Of a DNA stretch of 64,000 nucleotides, positions 1-8,487 are shown piece by piece (the first letter of the stretch is position 1; every line of letters starts with the position of its first letter). The DNA comes from Martelella sp. HB161492 (GTDB lineage: Bacteria > Pseudomonadota > Alphaproteobacteria > Rhizobiales > Rhizobiaceae): the NCBI RefSeq assembly GCF_013184775.1, contig NZ_JAATVV010000003.1, positions 342,804-406,803 of the forward strand, in the 5' to 3' direction. The notes below the pieces were generated by a model, which was given only the letters and a program-made list of their open reading frames with translations, was not told where the DNA came from and did not search any database. The position numbers were made by a program, and so were the translations under genes.

Positions 1-271
1 GGTCGAGAAGCCCGAAGAGCTGCGCCATCGCGGCGGGTGCTGGTTTGAAAGTGGCCAGTGTCGCATCCATCTCGGCGTAGAAACCCCTTTTCGTCCGGCG
101 AAAAAGGCGCATCCGGCGTTCAGGGTTCGCGCGCTTGCGCAGATCAAGGCACGGTTGCGTGACTGTCAGATCGGCTTTGCCAGCGATATCGACCTTCCCG
201 GCATCCGGCGTATCTATATCGCCGATCCCTTCGGCAACCGGATTGAATTGCTGGAAGTGATCGAGGGCTGA
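1..271 (+). CDS. VOC-fold (glyoxalase/bleomycin-resistance type) protein, C-terminal part
   Basis: An open frame enters from the left edge (first full codon at base 2) and runs 89 codons to a TGA at 269-271, so only the C-terminal end is present. The tail GIRRIYIADPFGNRIELLE is typical of the last beta-strand of the vicinal-oxygen-chelate fold, with the conserved D-P-x-G-N-x-I-E-L signature; the final Glu is often a metal ligand in this superfamily. An earlier segment reading CRIHLGVE fits a preceding VOC strand. The substrate cannot be told from the fragment. A perfect 15-bp stem terminator follows within 3 bases of the stop, so this is the last gene of its transcript. Confidence 0.75.
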   Translation, partial: VEKPEELRHRGGCWFESGQCRIHLGVETPFRPAKKAHPAFRVRALAQIKARLRDCQIGFASDIDLPGIRRIYIADPFGNRIELLEVIEG

Positions 272-273
272 GT

Positions 274-322
274 GCTGGATCATCGGGCGCTGAATCTTAA
301 GTGCCCGATGATCCAGCTTTTT
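274..322 (+). terminator. Intrinsic terminator after the VOC gene
   Basis: GCTGGATCATCGGGC (274-288) and its exact reverse complement (303-317) form a 15-bp stem around a 14-nt loop, followed by TTTTT at 318-322. It starts 2 bases after the stop codon of the upstream gene. Confidence 0.85.
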
Positions 323-330
323 CTAATTCC

Positions 331-374
331 GCATCGGGTTTCCGAAAAACCGGGAACCACTTTTCGCCCGATGC
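331..374. repeat. Hairpin repeat of the rhizobial CCGAAAAACCGG..CCACTTTTCG type
   Basis: GCATCGGG (331-338) pairs with CCCGATGC (367-374). Inside, CGAAAA pairs with TTTTCG, leaving a short asymmetric bulge. From memory, intergenic elements with this CCGAAAA-ACCGG-CCACTTTTCGG core are scattered through many Rhizobiales genomes. I see only one clear copy here. It lies between the convergent VOC and TPR genes. Confidence 0.5.
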
Positions 375-406
375 GCTAGACGGGCGGAATTCGTCCGTGC
401 GCCGGC

Positions 407-1267
407 TCAGGCGCCATTGCCGAGCGTGCGGGAAATGCCCTGAATCGCCGGCTGGTAGGTCGGGTCAAGGCTCTTGGCCTTCTGGTAATAGCTGGCCGCC
501 TTCTGCAGATCGCCCTGGCGTTCGTAGATCAGGCCGACATTGGCCCAGCTCTCGGCAACCGTCTGGTCAAGTGAAAGCGCCTTGTCGAAATTGGCCTTGG
601 CATTGGCATCGTCGTTCAGCGCCAGATAGGAAACGCCGCGACCATTATAGGGCTGCGGGGATTTCGGCGACAGCGAGATGGCAATGGTGAAATCGGCGAT
701 GGCCTGTTCCTGCTGGCCGCGCTTCTGTTCGATCAGGCCGCGATTGTGATAGGCGCGGGGATCGGTGGTATTGAGGTCGATGGCGCGGGAGAAATCGGCA
801 AAGGCATCATTGTCCTGCCCGGCCTCGCGGTAGAGATTGCCGCGGCCGATATAGGCAACGTCATAATTCGGATTGATCTGAAGCGCCTTGTTATAGTCGT
901 TCAGTGCGTCGACCTGCCTGCCCATGCTGCGCTCGATGAGCGCGCGGTTGGCATAGGCCTGATAATATTGCGGGTTCAGCTTGATGGCCTGGTTGAAGTC
1001 ATCCATGGCGCGACGGGTATCGCCAGCGCGGCCATAGGCGGAGCCGCGGACATTGTAGCCTTCAGGATTGTTCGGATCACTGGAGATGACGGCTGAAAGC
1101 GAGGCGATGTTCTGCTGCGAGCCCTGAGTCGAATCAATGGCGATGACATTGTCGTTCATCGTGGCGGACTGGCAGGAGGCCAGGAGCGCCGCGACGCCGA
1201 TGATCAGAACGCTCTGCGCCAGCTTGAACCGGTTGCTGCTATTGTGCCTGATCATTACTGCTGTCAT
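407..1267 (-). CDS. TPR-repeat lipoprotein
   Basis: 286 aa. The N-terminus is a lipoprotein signal peptide: a basic start, a hydrophobic run, and the lipobox LLASC with Cys32 as the predicted lipidated residue. Residues of about 65-280 are a string of about six tetratricopeptide repeats, recognisable by recurring A-x-x-D-F-x-x-A-I-x-L-x-P blocks. TPR lipoproteins act as protein-interaction scaffolds in the envelope, anchored in the periplasm; the partner is not evident. An AAGAG motif lies 8 nt before the ATG. The gene is monocistronic by layout: rpsU lies upstream on the same strand with its own terminator, and the downstream neighbour converges. Confidence 0.85.
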   Translation of the reverse strand: MTAVMIRHNSSNRFKLAQSVLIIGVAALLASCQSATMNDNVIAIDSTQGSQQNIASLSAVISSDPNNPEGYNVRGSAYGRAGDTRRAMDDFNQAIKLNPQYYQAYANRALIERSMGRQVDALNDYNKALQINPNYDVAYIGRGNLYREAGQDNDAFADFSRAIDLNTTDPRAYHNRGLIEQKRGQQEQAIADFTIAISLSPKSPQPYNGRGVSYLALNDDANAKANFDKALSLDQTVAESWANVGLIYERQGDLQKAASYYQKAKSLDPTYQPAIQGISRTLGNGA

Positions 1268-1365
1268 CTCGATATCTCTTGGATCTGTGGTTGAAGTGCC
1301 CGTTCATGCAAACCGAAGATGATTCACGGCATGAATCGCGCAGCGTGAACCAAGCAATAGCAAAG

Positions 1366-1393
1366 AAAAAGGCGGGGGCAAGACGCTCCCGCC
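1366..1393 (-). terminator. Intrinsic terminator downstream of rpsU
   Basis: Read on the minus strand, GGCGGG (from 1393) pairs with CCCGCC (1376-1371) and is followed by TTTTTCTTT. It lies 33 bases beyond the rpsU stop. Confidence 0.7.
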
Positions 1394-1409
1394 GAATCGA
1401 CAATCAACT

Positions 1410-1426
1410 GTGTTGCCCGGCAACAC
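1410..1426 (-). other. 17-bp perfect stem-loop abutting the rpsU stop codon
   Basis: GTGTTGCC-C-GGCAACAC is an 8+1+8 palindrome that touches the TAA of rpsU (1427-1429). It has no T-run of its own, but a second hairpin with a T-run follows 17 bases later. A pause or mRNA 3'-end stabilising role is possible. Confidence 0.6.
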
Positions 1427-1639
1427 TTAGCGCGAAATCAGGCCTTCGCGAATGGCGCGCTTGCGAGCCAGCTTGCGGACGCGGCGAATGGCTTCTGCCT
1501 TTTCACGGGCGCGCTTCTGCGACGGCTTTTCATAGTAATCGCGCATCTTCATTTCGCGGAAGATACCCTCGCGCTGCATTTTCTTCTTGAGAGCGCGGAG
1601 AGCCTGATCAACGTTATTGTCGCGGACAAGTACTTGCAC
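1427..1639 (-). CDS. rpsU: 30S ribosomal protein S21
   Basis: 70 aa. S21 is a small basic protein of the 30S platform near the anti-Shine-Dalgarno region and helps translation initiation. The sequence [20 protein letters not shown], then [16 protein letters not shown] and a Lys/Arg-rich tail, is the standard alphaproteobacterial S21. The start chosen is GTG at 1639, because family members begin exactly at (M)QVLVRDNN. A longer frame to 1681 adds 14 residues not seen in the family. GGGA lies 5 nt before the GTG. Two tandem hairpins follow the gene. Confidence 0.93.
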   Translation of the reverse strand: MQVLVRDNNVDQALRALKKKMQREGIFREMKMRDYYEKPSQKRAREKAEAIRRVRKLARKRAIREGLISR

Positions 1640-2042
1640 GTGTATCCCGATCCTTTGGTTTGGTGTGCCCGCGTTCAGCATCAGCCGCAGCTTCGGGCGT
1701 CAAATATCATCACGCAAGGGCCCATGTCCTTGCAACTGGCGCCGCGAATATCAGATCATGACGTGTCTGTCCAGTCTTCCAGGCTCCGGATCGCCGAAGA
1801 ATCAGGGGGAAGGCGCCTTTTTCTTGTCGCCGGCGGGATTCCAGCCGAGGTCAAGGGGGGAACTCCCGGATTGCGTGACCGGCTGGACCCCAACTGGGCG
1901 ATTGTGTCGCATGGCTGAGCTGCCAATGTCAAAGACGGGTTGCAAAAGCGTCGCAAAAAGACCGTTGCGCCGTCTTTGGATTTGCTTTCTCTTGAAAAGA
2001 AAGGACCTCCTTATCGGGTCCCGCACAGACGGAGACGAGCAT
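1640..2042. other. 403-bp divergent intergenic region between rpsU and the sox operon
   Basis: This stretch should hold the rpsU promoter (minus) and the sox promoter and leader (plus). I see no convincing coding frame; the open frames through it are unsupported N-terminal extensions or short shadows. The one clear structure is the inverted repeat at 1930-1978. A GGAG-type ribosome site lies just before the soxB ATG. Confidence 0.6.
1930..1978 (+). promoter_or_regulatory. Stem-loop in the sox operon leader
   Basis: CAAAGACGG (1930-1938) and CCGTCTTTG (1970-1978) form a perfect 9-bp stem. The enclosed 31 bases hold a smaller CGCAA/TTGCG pairing. It lies 65 bases upstream of soxB. It could be a leader regulatory structure or an operator; there is no T-tract that would make it a terminator. 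Confidence 0.4.
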
Positions 2043-3296
2043 ATGCGCAAATATTCGGTTTTCGCACTGGCGCGCGAGGCAATGCGTTCTCACAGGGGCT
2101 GGGAAAAGCACTGGGCCTCGCCGGAGCCGAAGTCCGAATATGATGTCATCATCATTGGCGGCGGCGGCCATGGTCTGGGCGCTGCCTACTATCTCGCCAA
2201 GGAACATGGAATCACCAATGTCGCGGTGATCGAGAAAGGCTGGATCGGCGGCGGCAATTCGGGCCGCAACACGACGATTGTCCGTTCAAACTATCTCTAT
2301 CCGGAAAGCATGGACATTTTCGAGCATTCGATGAAGCTCTGGGAAGGGCTGTCGCTCGATCTCAACTACAATGTCATGTATTCGCCGCGCGGCGTGCTGA
2401 TGCTGTCGCATAACCAGCATGACCGCCAGTCCTTCATGCGTCATGTCCATGTCAACCGGCTCTATGGCATTGATAATGAGTGGCTCAGCCCCGAGCAGGC
2501 CAAGGCCTTCTGTCCGCCGCTCGATATTTCCGCCGGCGCCCGTTATCCCATCAATGGTGCTGCACTGCAGCGACGGGGCGGGACGGCGCGCCATGATGCC
2601 GTGGTCTGGGGCTATGGCCGCGCAGCGTCTGATCGCGGTGTCCACATCATCCAGAACTGCGAGGTTACCGGGATCCGTCGCGGTGCCGACGGCGCTGTGA
2701 CCGGCGTCGAAACCTCGCGCGGCTTTATCGGCGCGAAGAAGATCGGCGTTTCTGCGTCGGGTCATAATTCGGTGGTCATGGCGATGGCCGATGTCCGCCT
2801 GCCGCTGGAAAGCCAGCCGCTGCAGGCGCTGGTGTCCGAGCCGCTGAAACCGATTTTCCCCTGTGTTGTCATGTCGAACACGGTCCATGCCTATATCTCG
2901 CAGTCAGACAAGGGCGAACTGGTGATCGGCGCGGGCACGGATCAGTATAATTCCTATTCCCAGACCGGCGGTTTGCAGATCATCACCCACACGCTGGATG
3001 CGATCTGCGAGCTGTTCCCGATCTTCCGCCGGGTCAAGATGATGCGCCAGTGGGGTGGCATCACCGACAATACACCCGACCGCTCCCCGATCCAGAGCGT
3101 GACACCGGTACCGGGACTTTTCGTCAATTGCGGCTGGGGCACGGGCGGTTTCAAGGCGACGCCGGGGTCTGCCCATCTCTTCGCCCATCTGATCGCGCGC
3201 AGTGCACCACATCCCCTTGCTGCAGGATTGACCCTTGAGCGCTATAATAGCGGCCGTCTGATTGACGAAGCGGCGGCAGCTGCCGTTGCGCATTGA
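2043..3296 (+). CDS. soxB: Heterotetrameric sarcosine oxidase, beta subunit
   Basis: 417 aa, the usual beta-subunit length. It carries the catalytic FAD and the covalent FMN of the complex that converts sarcosine, THF, O2 and water to glycine, 5,10-methylene-THF and H2O2 in the cytoplasm. The FAD dinucleotide motif is IIIGGGGHGLGAAYYLA (about 36-52). The stretch RRGGTARHDAV near residue 184 holds the His expected to link FMN. G-W-G-T-G-G-F-K near the C-terminus is the typical D-amino-acid-oxidase-fold ending. The ATG at 2043 is chosen because family proteins start with this MRKYSVFALAREA block. It is the first gene of the sox operon. Confidence 0.95.
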   Translation: MRKYSVFALAREAMRSHRGWEKHWASPEPKSEYDVIIIGGGGHGLGAAYYLAKEHGITNVAVIEKGWIGGGNSGRNTTIVRSNYLYPESMDIFEHSMKLWEGLSLDLNYNVMYSPRGVLMLSHNQHDRQSFMRHVHVNRLYGIDNEWLSPEQAKAFCPPLDISAGARYPINGAALQRRGGTARHDAVVWGYGRAASDRGVHIIQNCEVTGIRRGADGAVTGVETSRGFIGAKKIGVSASGHNSVVMAMADVRLPLESQPLQALVSEPLKPIFPCVVMSNTVHAYISQSDKGELVIGAGTDQYNSYSQTGGLQIITHTLDAICELFPIFRRVKMMRQWGGITDNTPDRSPIQSVTPVPGLFVNCGWGTGGFKATPGSAHLFAHLIARSAPHPLAAGLTLERYNSGRLIDEAAAAAVAH

Positions 3297-3307
3297 GGGA
3301 GGAAGCA

Positions 3308-4144
3308 ATGCTCTGGAGTGTCAACAAGAAGGCTGAGACAAGTGCCGGCAACGTGGTGTGGGGATCGGCAGGCAGCGGCCCGCCGCTGGTGCTGGCCCAT
3401 GGCTGGCCGTGGTCGTCATTCATATGGCACCGCGTGCTGCTGTCGCTGAGCCATGGCTATAGCGTCTACTGGTACGACATGCCGGGTTATGGCCGGTCCG
3501 AGAAGAAAGAGGGGCAGGCCACCGGGATCGACGTTCAGGCAAAAGTCTTTGCCGAAATGCTTGCAATCTGGGACATAGACAGGCCAACGGTCTGGGCACA
3601 TGACCTGAGCGGGGCAGTTGCGCTGCGCGCGCATCTTCTTGATGGTGTCGCATTCACCAATCTGATCTTGATGAACTGTGTCGCGCTCAGCCCATGGGGC
3701 TCGGAGTTTTTCGATCATGTCGGGCGTCATCTGGATGCTTTCCGGCCGCTGCCGCATCACATCCATGCGGCGATCGTCGAGGCCTATATCCGCTCGGCGC
3801 TGGTCGGCGAGATCGCCGAGACCGACCTGCATGAGCTGGTTCTGCCGTGGATGTCGCCGGAAGGGCAGGTGAGCTTCTACAATCAGTTTGCCGAAGCCGA
3901 TCAGGCGCTGACCCGTGCCTTCGAGCCGAAACTTGGCGATATTGACTGCCCGGTCACGCTGATCTGGGGTGAGAAGGATCCGTGGATCCCGCTGGAGCGC
4001 GGCAGGGCGCTGGCCGCCAAGATCGGCGTGCCGCTGCATCATCTGCCGGATGCCGGCCATCTGCCGCCGCTTGAGGCACCCCGCGAACTTCTCGATGCCC
4101 TGATTGCAATCCCCGATACGCTGCCCGAACTCAAGGGAATGTAG
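3308..4144 (+). CDS. Alpha/beta-hydrolase inserted in the sox operon (Asp-nucleophile type)
   Basis: 278 aa, cytoplasmic, starting 11 bp after soxB behind a GGGAGG ribosome site. The alpha/beta-hydrolase fold is shown by HGWPW (31-35, oxyanion-hole loop), a nucleophile elbow AHDLSG with Asp99 at the nucleophile position, an acid loop IWGEKDPWIP (Asp224) and the catalytic His in DAGHLPP (His251). An Asp rather than Ser at the elbow is typical of haloalkane and fluoroacetate dehalogenases and some epoxide hydrolases, so a C-X bond hydrolase is more likely than an esterase. The gene sits between soxB and soxD, where the usual soxBDAG order has none. The substrate is unknown; a role linked to methylated-amine breakdown is inferred only from position. 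Confidence 0.85.
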   Translation: MLWSVNKKAETSAGNVVWGSAGSGPPLVLAHGWPWSSFIWHRVLLSLSHGYSVYWYDMPGYGRSEKKEGQATGIDVQAKVFAEMLAIWDIDRPTVWAHDLSGAVALRAHLLDGVAFTNLILMNCVALSPWGSEFFDHVGRHLDAFRPLPHHIHAAIVEAYIRSALVGEIAETDLHELVLPWMSPEGQVSFYNQFAEADQALTRAFEPKLGDIDCPVTLIWGEKDPWIPLERGRALAAKIGVPLHHLPDAGHLPPLEAPRELLDALIAIPDTLPELKGM

Positions 4145-4145
4145 A

Positions 4146-4454
4146 ATGCTGCTGATCCATTGCCCCTATTGTGAAGAAGAAAGAAGCGAACTGGAATTTG
4201 CCGCTGCCGGCGAAGCCCATATTGCGAGGCCGGAGATGATTGCGGAGGTCTCCGACAGCGCGTTTGCGGACTACTTTTTCATGCGGACCAACCCGAAGGG
4301 GCTGCATTTCGAGCGCTGGCGCCATCGCCATGGATGCGGCCGCTTCTTCAATGCCGTGCGTGACACGGTGAGCGACCGTATCCTGCTGACCTACAAGGCG
4401 GGCGAGCCGAAACCGGATCTGGCGGCATTTCAGCTTGAGGAGAAAAAGGCATGA
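4146..4454 (+). CDS. soxD: Sarcosine oxidase, delta subunit
   Basis: 102 aa, the normal delta size. It is a small zinc-binding structural subunit. The Cys pair in HCPYC (Cys6, Cys9) and the later His60 and Cys64 in the segment RHRHGCGRFF match the known Cys-Cys-His-Cys zinc site of the family. The ATG follows the hydrolase stop by one base with AAGGGA upstream, and the stop overlaps the soxA start (ATGA), so translation is probably coupled. Confidence 0.94.
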   Translation: MLLIHCPYCEEERSELEFAAAGEAHIARPEMIAEVSDSAFADYFFMRTNPKGLHFERWRHRHGCGRFFNAVRDTVSDRILLTYKAGEPKPDLAAFQLEEKKA

Positions 4455-7408
4455 GCGGGGCGTTTCGCATTGCCGGCAAGGGTCGGCTGACGCCGGCAAA
4501 AACCGCGCGCTTTTCCTTTGATGACAAGCATTATACGGCGCTTGCGGGGGATACGCTGGCCTCTGCGCTGCTGGCCCACGGCGTTCATCTGGTCGGCCGC
4601 TCCTATAAATATCATCGTCCGCGTGGTTTTCTGACGGCAGGTCCGGAAGAGCCGAACGCGCTGTTCGACATTTCCCGTGATGGCGCGCGCCGTCAGCCCA
4701 ATGTTCGCGGAACGGTGCAGGAGGTCTTTGATGGCATGGTCGCCGGTTCGCAGAATCGCTGGCCGTCACTGTCCTTCGATGTCGGCGCGGTGAATGACTA
4801 TCTGTCGCCTTTCTTCATCGCCGGCTTCTACTACAAGACGTTCATGTGGCCGCGCATTGCCTGGCACAAGCTTTACGAACCGGTGATCCGTCACGCCGCC
4901 GGTCTTGGCGTCGCGCCGAAGGAGGAGGACCCGGACAGCTATGCCAACCGCTTCGCCCATTGCGATGTGCTGGTGGTCGGTGCCGGTCTTGCCGGGCTCA
5001 CGGCGGCGCTGTCGGCGGCGGCCACCGGTGCCGATGTCATCCTTTGCGATGAACAGGCGGAAGCCGGTGGTGCCTTCCATTTCGACACCTCGACCCTGGT
5101 CGATGGCAAGCCAGGCTATGAATGGGCACAGGAAAAGGCAGCAGAACTTGCGGCCATGCCCAATGTCCGGCTGATGACCCGCACGACCGCTTTCGGCTAT
5201 TACAACCATAATTTTGTCGCGCTCACCGAGCGTCTGACCGATCACCTTCCAAACGAGAAGGCAACGGGCCCGCGCGAGCGGTTGTGGCAGGTCAGAGCGG
5301 GCAAGGTGATCCTTGCAACCGGCATGATCGAGCGGCCGATGGTTTTCGGCGAAAATGACCGGCCGGGCATCATGCTGTCATCGGCGGCGCGCACTTATCT
5401 CAATCACTTCGGCGTTGCGATCGGCCGGCGGGTCGGCGTCTATACCGCCCATGACAGCGCCTATGACACTGCTTTCGATCTGAAGCGCGCCGGTGTCGAC
5501 GTGGCAGCGATCATCGACAGCCGGGCTGCACCGGGCGACGGCCTGCTTGCCGAGGCCGCATCCCTCGGCATCGAAGTGTTGACCGAGCATGGTGTTGTCG
5601 GCACGAAGGGACGTTTGCGCGTCTCGTCGATCACCGTGCGCGCGCCGGGCAGCAGCAGAACGCGCGATATCCGCGTCGATGCCCTTGTTACATCGGCAGG
5701 CTGGACGCCGTCGGTTCATCTGTTCTCGCAATCACGTGGCAAACTGGCATTCGATGCGGACAATCAGCGTTTCTTGCCCAATCTCCACGTGCAGAATTCC
5801 GTTTCGGTCGGTGCCTGCAACGGGACCGACGCGCTTGGGGCGCTGATCGCCGAATCGGTCGCGGCCGGCGGTGGCGACCTGTCGGTGACGGCTGAGGCCG
5901 CCCATGTCTGGACCGGCGGTATGCTGGGCGCAGCAGACGGCGCAGGGCCGGACGATCATGTGAAGGCCTTTATCGACTATCAGCATGACGTCTGCGCCAA
6001 GGATATCCGCCAGGCGGTGCATGAGGGCATGGCTTCGATCGAGCATATCAAGCGCTTCACCACCAATGGCATGGCATCCGATCAGGGCAAGCTTTCCAAT
6101 ATGCACGGCCTTGCAATCGCCGCGGAGATGCTGGACCGGCCGATCCCGCAGGTGGGGCTCACCACCTTCCGTCAGCCGTTCACGCCAGTCACCTTCGGGA
6201 CGCTGATCAATCATTCGCGCGGCGATCTGTTTGATCCGGCGCGCAAGACGGCGATCCATGACTGGGCAGAAGCGCAAGGGGCTGCCTTCGAAGATGTCGG
6301 CAACTGGAAGCGCGCCTGGTATTTTCCGCGCGCCGGCGAAACCCAGCACCAGGCGGTCGATCGCGAATGCACCACGGTGCGCAGCACCGCCGGCATTTTC
6401 GACGCCTCCACGCTTGGCAAGATCGAAGTGGCCGGTCCCGATGCCGAAACCTTCATGAATCTTCTCTATTCCAACGCCTGGTCGACGCTGAAGCCCGGCA
6501 AGTGCCGTTATGGCCTGATGCTGCGCGAGGACGGCTTCATCTATGATGATGGCGTTGTCGGCCGGATCGGGCCGGACCGGTTCCACGTCACGACGACGAC
6601 CGGTGGTGCACCACGCGTGCTCAATCATATGGAGGATTATCTCCAGACCGAGTTCCCGCATCTGAAAGTCTGGCTGACCTCGACGACCGAGCAATGGGCG
6701 GTGATCGCCGTTCAGGGCCCGAAGGCCCGCGAGATCATTCAGCCCTTTGTCGAGGGGGTCGATATTGCCGCCGAAGCCTTCCCGCATATGAGCATTGCCG
6801 AATGCCGCTTTGCCGGTTTGCCAGCGCGGCTGTTCCGTGTTTCCTTCACCGGGGAGCTCGGCTACGAAATCAATGTGCCCGCCGATTACGGGCTTTCCGT
6901 GTGGAAGGCAGTGCATGAGCGGGTTGTCGCCGTCGGCGGCTGTGCCTATGGCACCGAGACCATGCATGTGCTCAGAGCGGAGAAGGGCTACATCATCGTC
7001 GGTCAGGATACCGATGGCACGGTGACGCCGTTTGACGCCGGTCTTGGCTGGGCAGTCTCGAAGAAGAAGGCCGATTTCGTCGGTATTCGCGGGCTTAAGC
7101 GCCCTGATCTGGTGAAACCGGACCGCAAACAGCTTGTCGGGCTGAAGCCACGCAATCCGAAGACGGTTCTGGAAGAGGGCGCGCATCTGGTCGCCGATCC
7201 TGGCGCCAGCCCGGCAAAACCGCTCGGCCATGTCACCTCGTCCTACTGGTCGGAAAACTGCGGCTCCGGCATCGCCATGGCGCTGATTGAAGGCGGGCAC
7301 AGCCGGATCGGCGAAACACTCCATGTCGCCATGCCGGATGGGCCCATCGCCGTCGAGATCTGCGACACGATATTCTATGACAGGGAAGGGATCCGCATCC
7401 ATGGCTGA
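4451..7408 (+). CDS. soxA: Sarcosine oxidase, alpha subunit
   Basis: 985 aa, close to the roughly 965-1000 aa of the family. Domain order: an N-terminal ferredoxin-like fold without Fe-S cysteines (about 10-100); a Rossmann domain with the dinucleotide motif VVGAGLAGLTAALSAA near residue 174 and a second nucleotide-binding half near 325-420; then a C-terminal GcvT-like folate-binding module (about 600-985) where the formaldehyde-level carbon is passed to tetrahydrofolate. The alpha subunit also binds a non-catalytic NAD. It overlaps soxD by 4 bp and soxG by 8 bp. Confidence 0.95.
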   Translation: MSGAFRIAGKGRLTPAKTARFSFDDKHYTALAGDTLASALLAHGVHLVGRSYKYHRPRGFLTAGPEEPNALFDISRDGARRQPNVRGTVQEVFDGMVAGSQNRWPSLSFDVGAVNDYLSPFFIAGFYYKTFMWPRIAWHKLYEPVIRHAAGLGVAPKEEDPDSYANRFAHCDVLVVGAGLAGLTAALSAAATGADVILCDEQAEAGGAFHFDTSTLVDGKPGYEWAQEKAAELAAMPNVRLMTRTTAFGYYNHNFVALTERLTDHLPNEKATGPRERLWQVRAGKVILATGMIERPMVFGENDRPGIMLSSAARTYLNHFGVAIGRRVGVYTAHDSAYDTAFDLKRAGVDVAAIIDSRAAPGDGLLAEAASLGIEVLTEHGVVGTKGRLRVSSITVRAPGSSRTRDIRVDALVTSAGWTPSVHLFSQSRGKLAFDADNQRFLPNLHVQNSVSVGACNGTDALGALIAESVAAGGGDLSVTAEAAHVWTGGMLGAADGAGPDDHVKAFIDYQHDVCAKDIRQAVHEGMASIEHIKRFTTNGMASDQGKLSNMHGLAIAAEMLDRPIPQVGLTTFRQPFTPVTFGTLINHSRGDLFDPARKTAIHDWAEAQGAAFEDVGNWKRAWYFPRAGETQHQAVDRECTTVRSTAGIFDASTLGKIEVAGPDAETFMNLLYSNAWSTLKPGKCRYGLMLREDGFIYDDGVVGRIGPDRFHVTTTTGGAPRVLNHMEDYLQTEFPHLKVWLTSTTEQWAVIAVQGPKAREIIQPFVEGVDIAAEAFPHMSIAECRFAGLPARLFRVSFTGELGYEINVPADYGLSVWKAVHERVVAVGGCAYGTETMHVLRAEKGYIIVGQDTDGTVTPFDAGLGWAVSKKKADFVGIRGLKRPDLVKPDRKQLVGLKPRNPKTVLEEGAHLVADPGASPAKPLGHVTSSYWSENCGSGIAMALIEGGHSRIGETLHVAMPDGPIAVEICDTIFYDREGIRIHG

Positions 7409-7958
7409 TCTTGGTGAAATGGACCGCGACGTCGTCCTTGAAGACATGGTTGGCGGCTCAAAGGTTGCGCGGCTGTCGGTGGCCAAACCGGCCAGCCGGA
7501 TTTCGCTGCGCGCGGGCTCCGAGGCCATTGATGCGCTGTCTCAGGCGCTCGGCCTGACGCTTCCGGTCTCACCCGGCGGCTCGTCGCTTGCCGGTGCGCG
7601 GACTGCCTTCTGGCTCGGACCGGATGAATGGCTGCTGATCGATACGGATGCGGCGGATCTGGCCGGTCTCTGTGCGTCGGTCGTTGCCGCCCATGCCGCC
7701 GTTGATATCGCGCATCGCAACGCTGCCATTCTTCTGGATGGGCCGGGCGCGGCGGCGGCCCTTGCCTTTGCCTGCCCGATCGACCTGCGCGATCACGCCT
7801 TTCCGGTGGGGAAGGTCACCCGCACGGTTCTTGGCAAGGCAGAGATCGTGCTCTACCGGGCGGGCACGGAGCGTTATCACGTGGAGTGCTGGCGATCCTT
7901 TGCGCCTTATGTTTTTGCGCTTCTCGATGAAGGCGCCCGGGATGCCGCACGCGTCTGA
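7401..7958 (+). CDS. soxG: Sarcosine oxidase, gamma subunit
   Basis: 185 aa, the normal gamma length. This subunit has a GcvT-like fold and packs against alpha. The pattern W-L-G-P-D-E-W-L-L (about 70-78) followed by DIAHRNAAILLDGPGA and the C-terminal Y-R-A-G-T-E-R-Y-H-V-E-C-W is diagnostic. The ATG at 7401 lies inside the end of soxA. It ends exactly where the convergent MaoC gene ends, with no bases between the two stop codons. Confidence 0.92.
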   Translation: MADLGEMDRDVVLEDMVGGSKVARLSVAKPASRISLRAGSEAIDALSQALGLTLPVSPGGSSLAGARTAFWLGPDEWLLIDTDAADLAGLCASVVAAHAAVDIAHRNAAILLDGPGAAAALAFACPIDLRDHAFPVGKVTRTVLGKAEIVLYRAGTERYHVECWRSFAPYVFALLDEGARDAARV

Positions 7959-8447
7959 TCAGGCGTTTGCAGGGCGCGCTTCGGCCGGAAACTGGATGAG
8001 TGTGATCCAGTCGGCCGTGAGTGCCGGCTTGCGCTCATTTTCGATCTCGACCGTCACGCCATAGCCGATCGACAGAAGCTCAGCGCCGCGAAACCGTGCT
8101 TCACGCAGCATGAAATGACCGCGCACGCGCGCGCCGGATTTGACCGGAGCCATGAAGCGGACCTTGTCGAAACCGAAATTGATACCCATGGTCTGTTCGC
8201 GCACGCGCGGCACGCAGTCGAAATTCATGGCCGAAAGCAGCGACAGGGTCAGGAAGCCATGGGCGATGGTCCCGCCAAAGGGCGTTTCCGCGCTGGCCCG
8301 TTCCGGATCGGTGTGGATGAACTGGTGGTCGAGCGTCGCATCGGCGAACGTGTCTATCATCGATTGATCGACGGTGAACCACCGCGACACACCGACTTCC
8401 TGCCCGACAAGGCCTCTGACCTCGGCAAGCGAAATTTCCTTGGGCAT
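7959..8447 (-). CDS. MaoC-like hot-dog dehydratase
   Basis: 162 aa. It has a single hot-dog fold of the MaoC/R-specific enoyl-CoA hydratase type. The stretch DHQFIHTDPERA (about 40-51) carries the Asp/His pair that activates water, and GGTIAHGFLTLSL (about 58-70) is the family's A-H-G hairpin. The substrate is an acyl-CoA of unknown chain; many relatives act in fatty-acid or PHA side reactions. It lies 40 bp downstream of glgX on the same strand, so it may be read at the end of the glycogen transcript, but no functional link is evident. Confidence 0.88.
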   Translation of the reverse strand: MPKEISLAEVRGLVGQEVGVSRWFTVDQSMIDTFADATLDHQFIHTDPERASAETPFGGTIAHGFLTLSLLSAMNFDCVPRVREQTMGINFGFDKVRFMAPVKSGARVRGHFMLREARFRGAELLSIGYGVTVEIENERKPALTADWITLIQFPAEARPANA

Positions 8448-8487
8448 GTCAGTCCTTCACGTGCAATAGCGGCGCTGTTTTGCCGGG

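Noticed and set aside
1617..2042. N-terminal extension of soxB to 1617
   Set aside because: The extra 142 codons overlap the start of rpsU on the other strand and contain no conserved sequence; the family begins at the ATG at 2043.
5732..7528. 598-codon minus-strand frame opposite soxA
   Set aside because: A shadow of soxA/soxG: no domain and no ribosome site, while the plus strand shows clear sarcosine oxidase features throughout.
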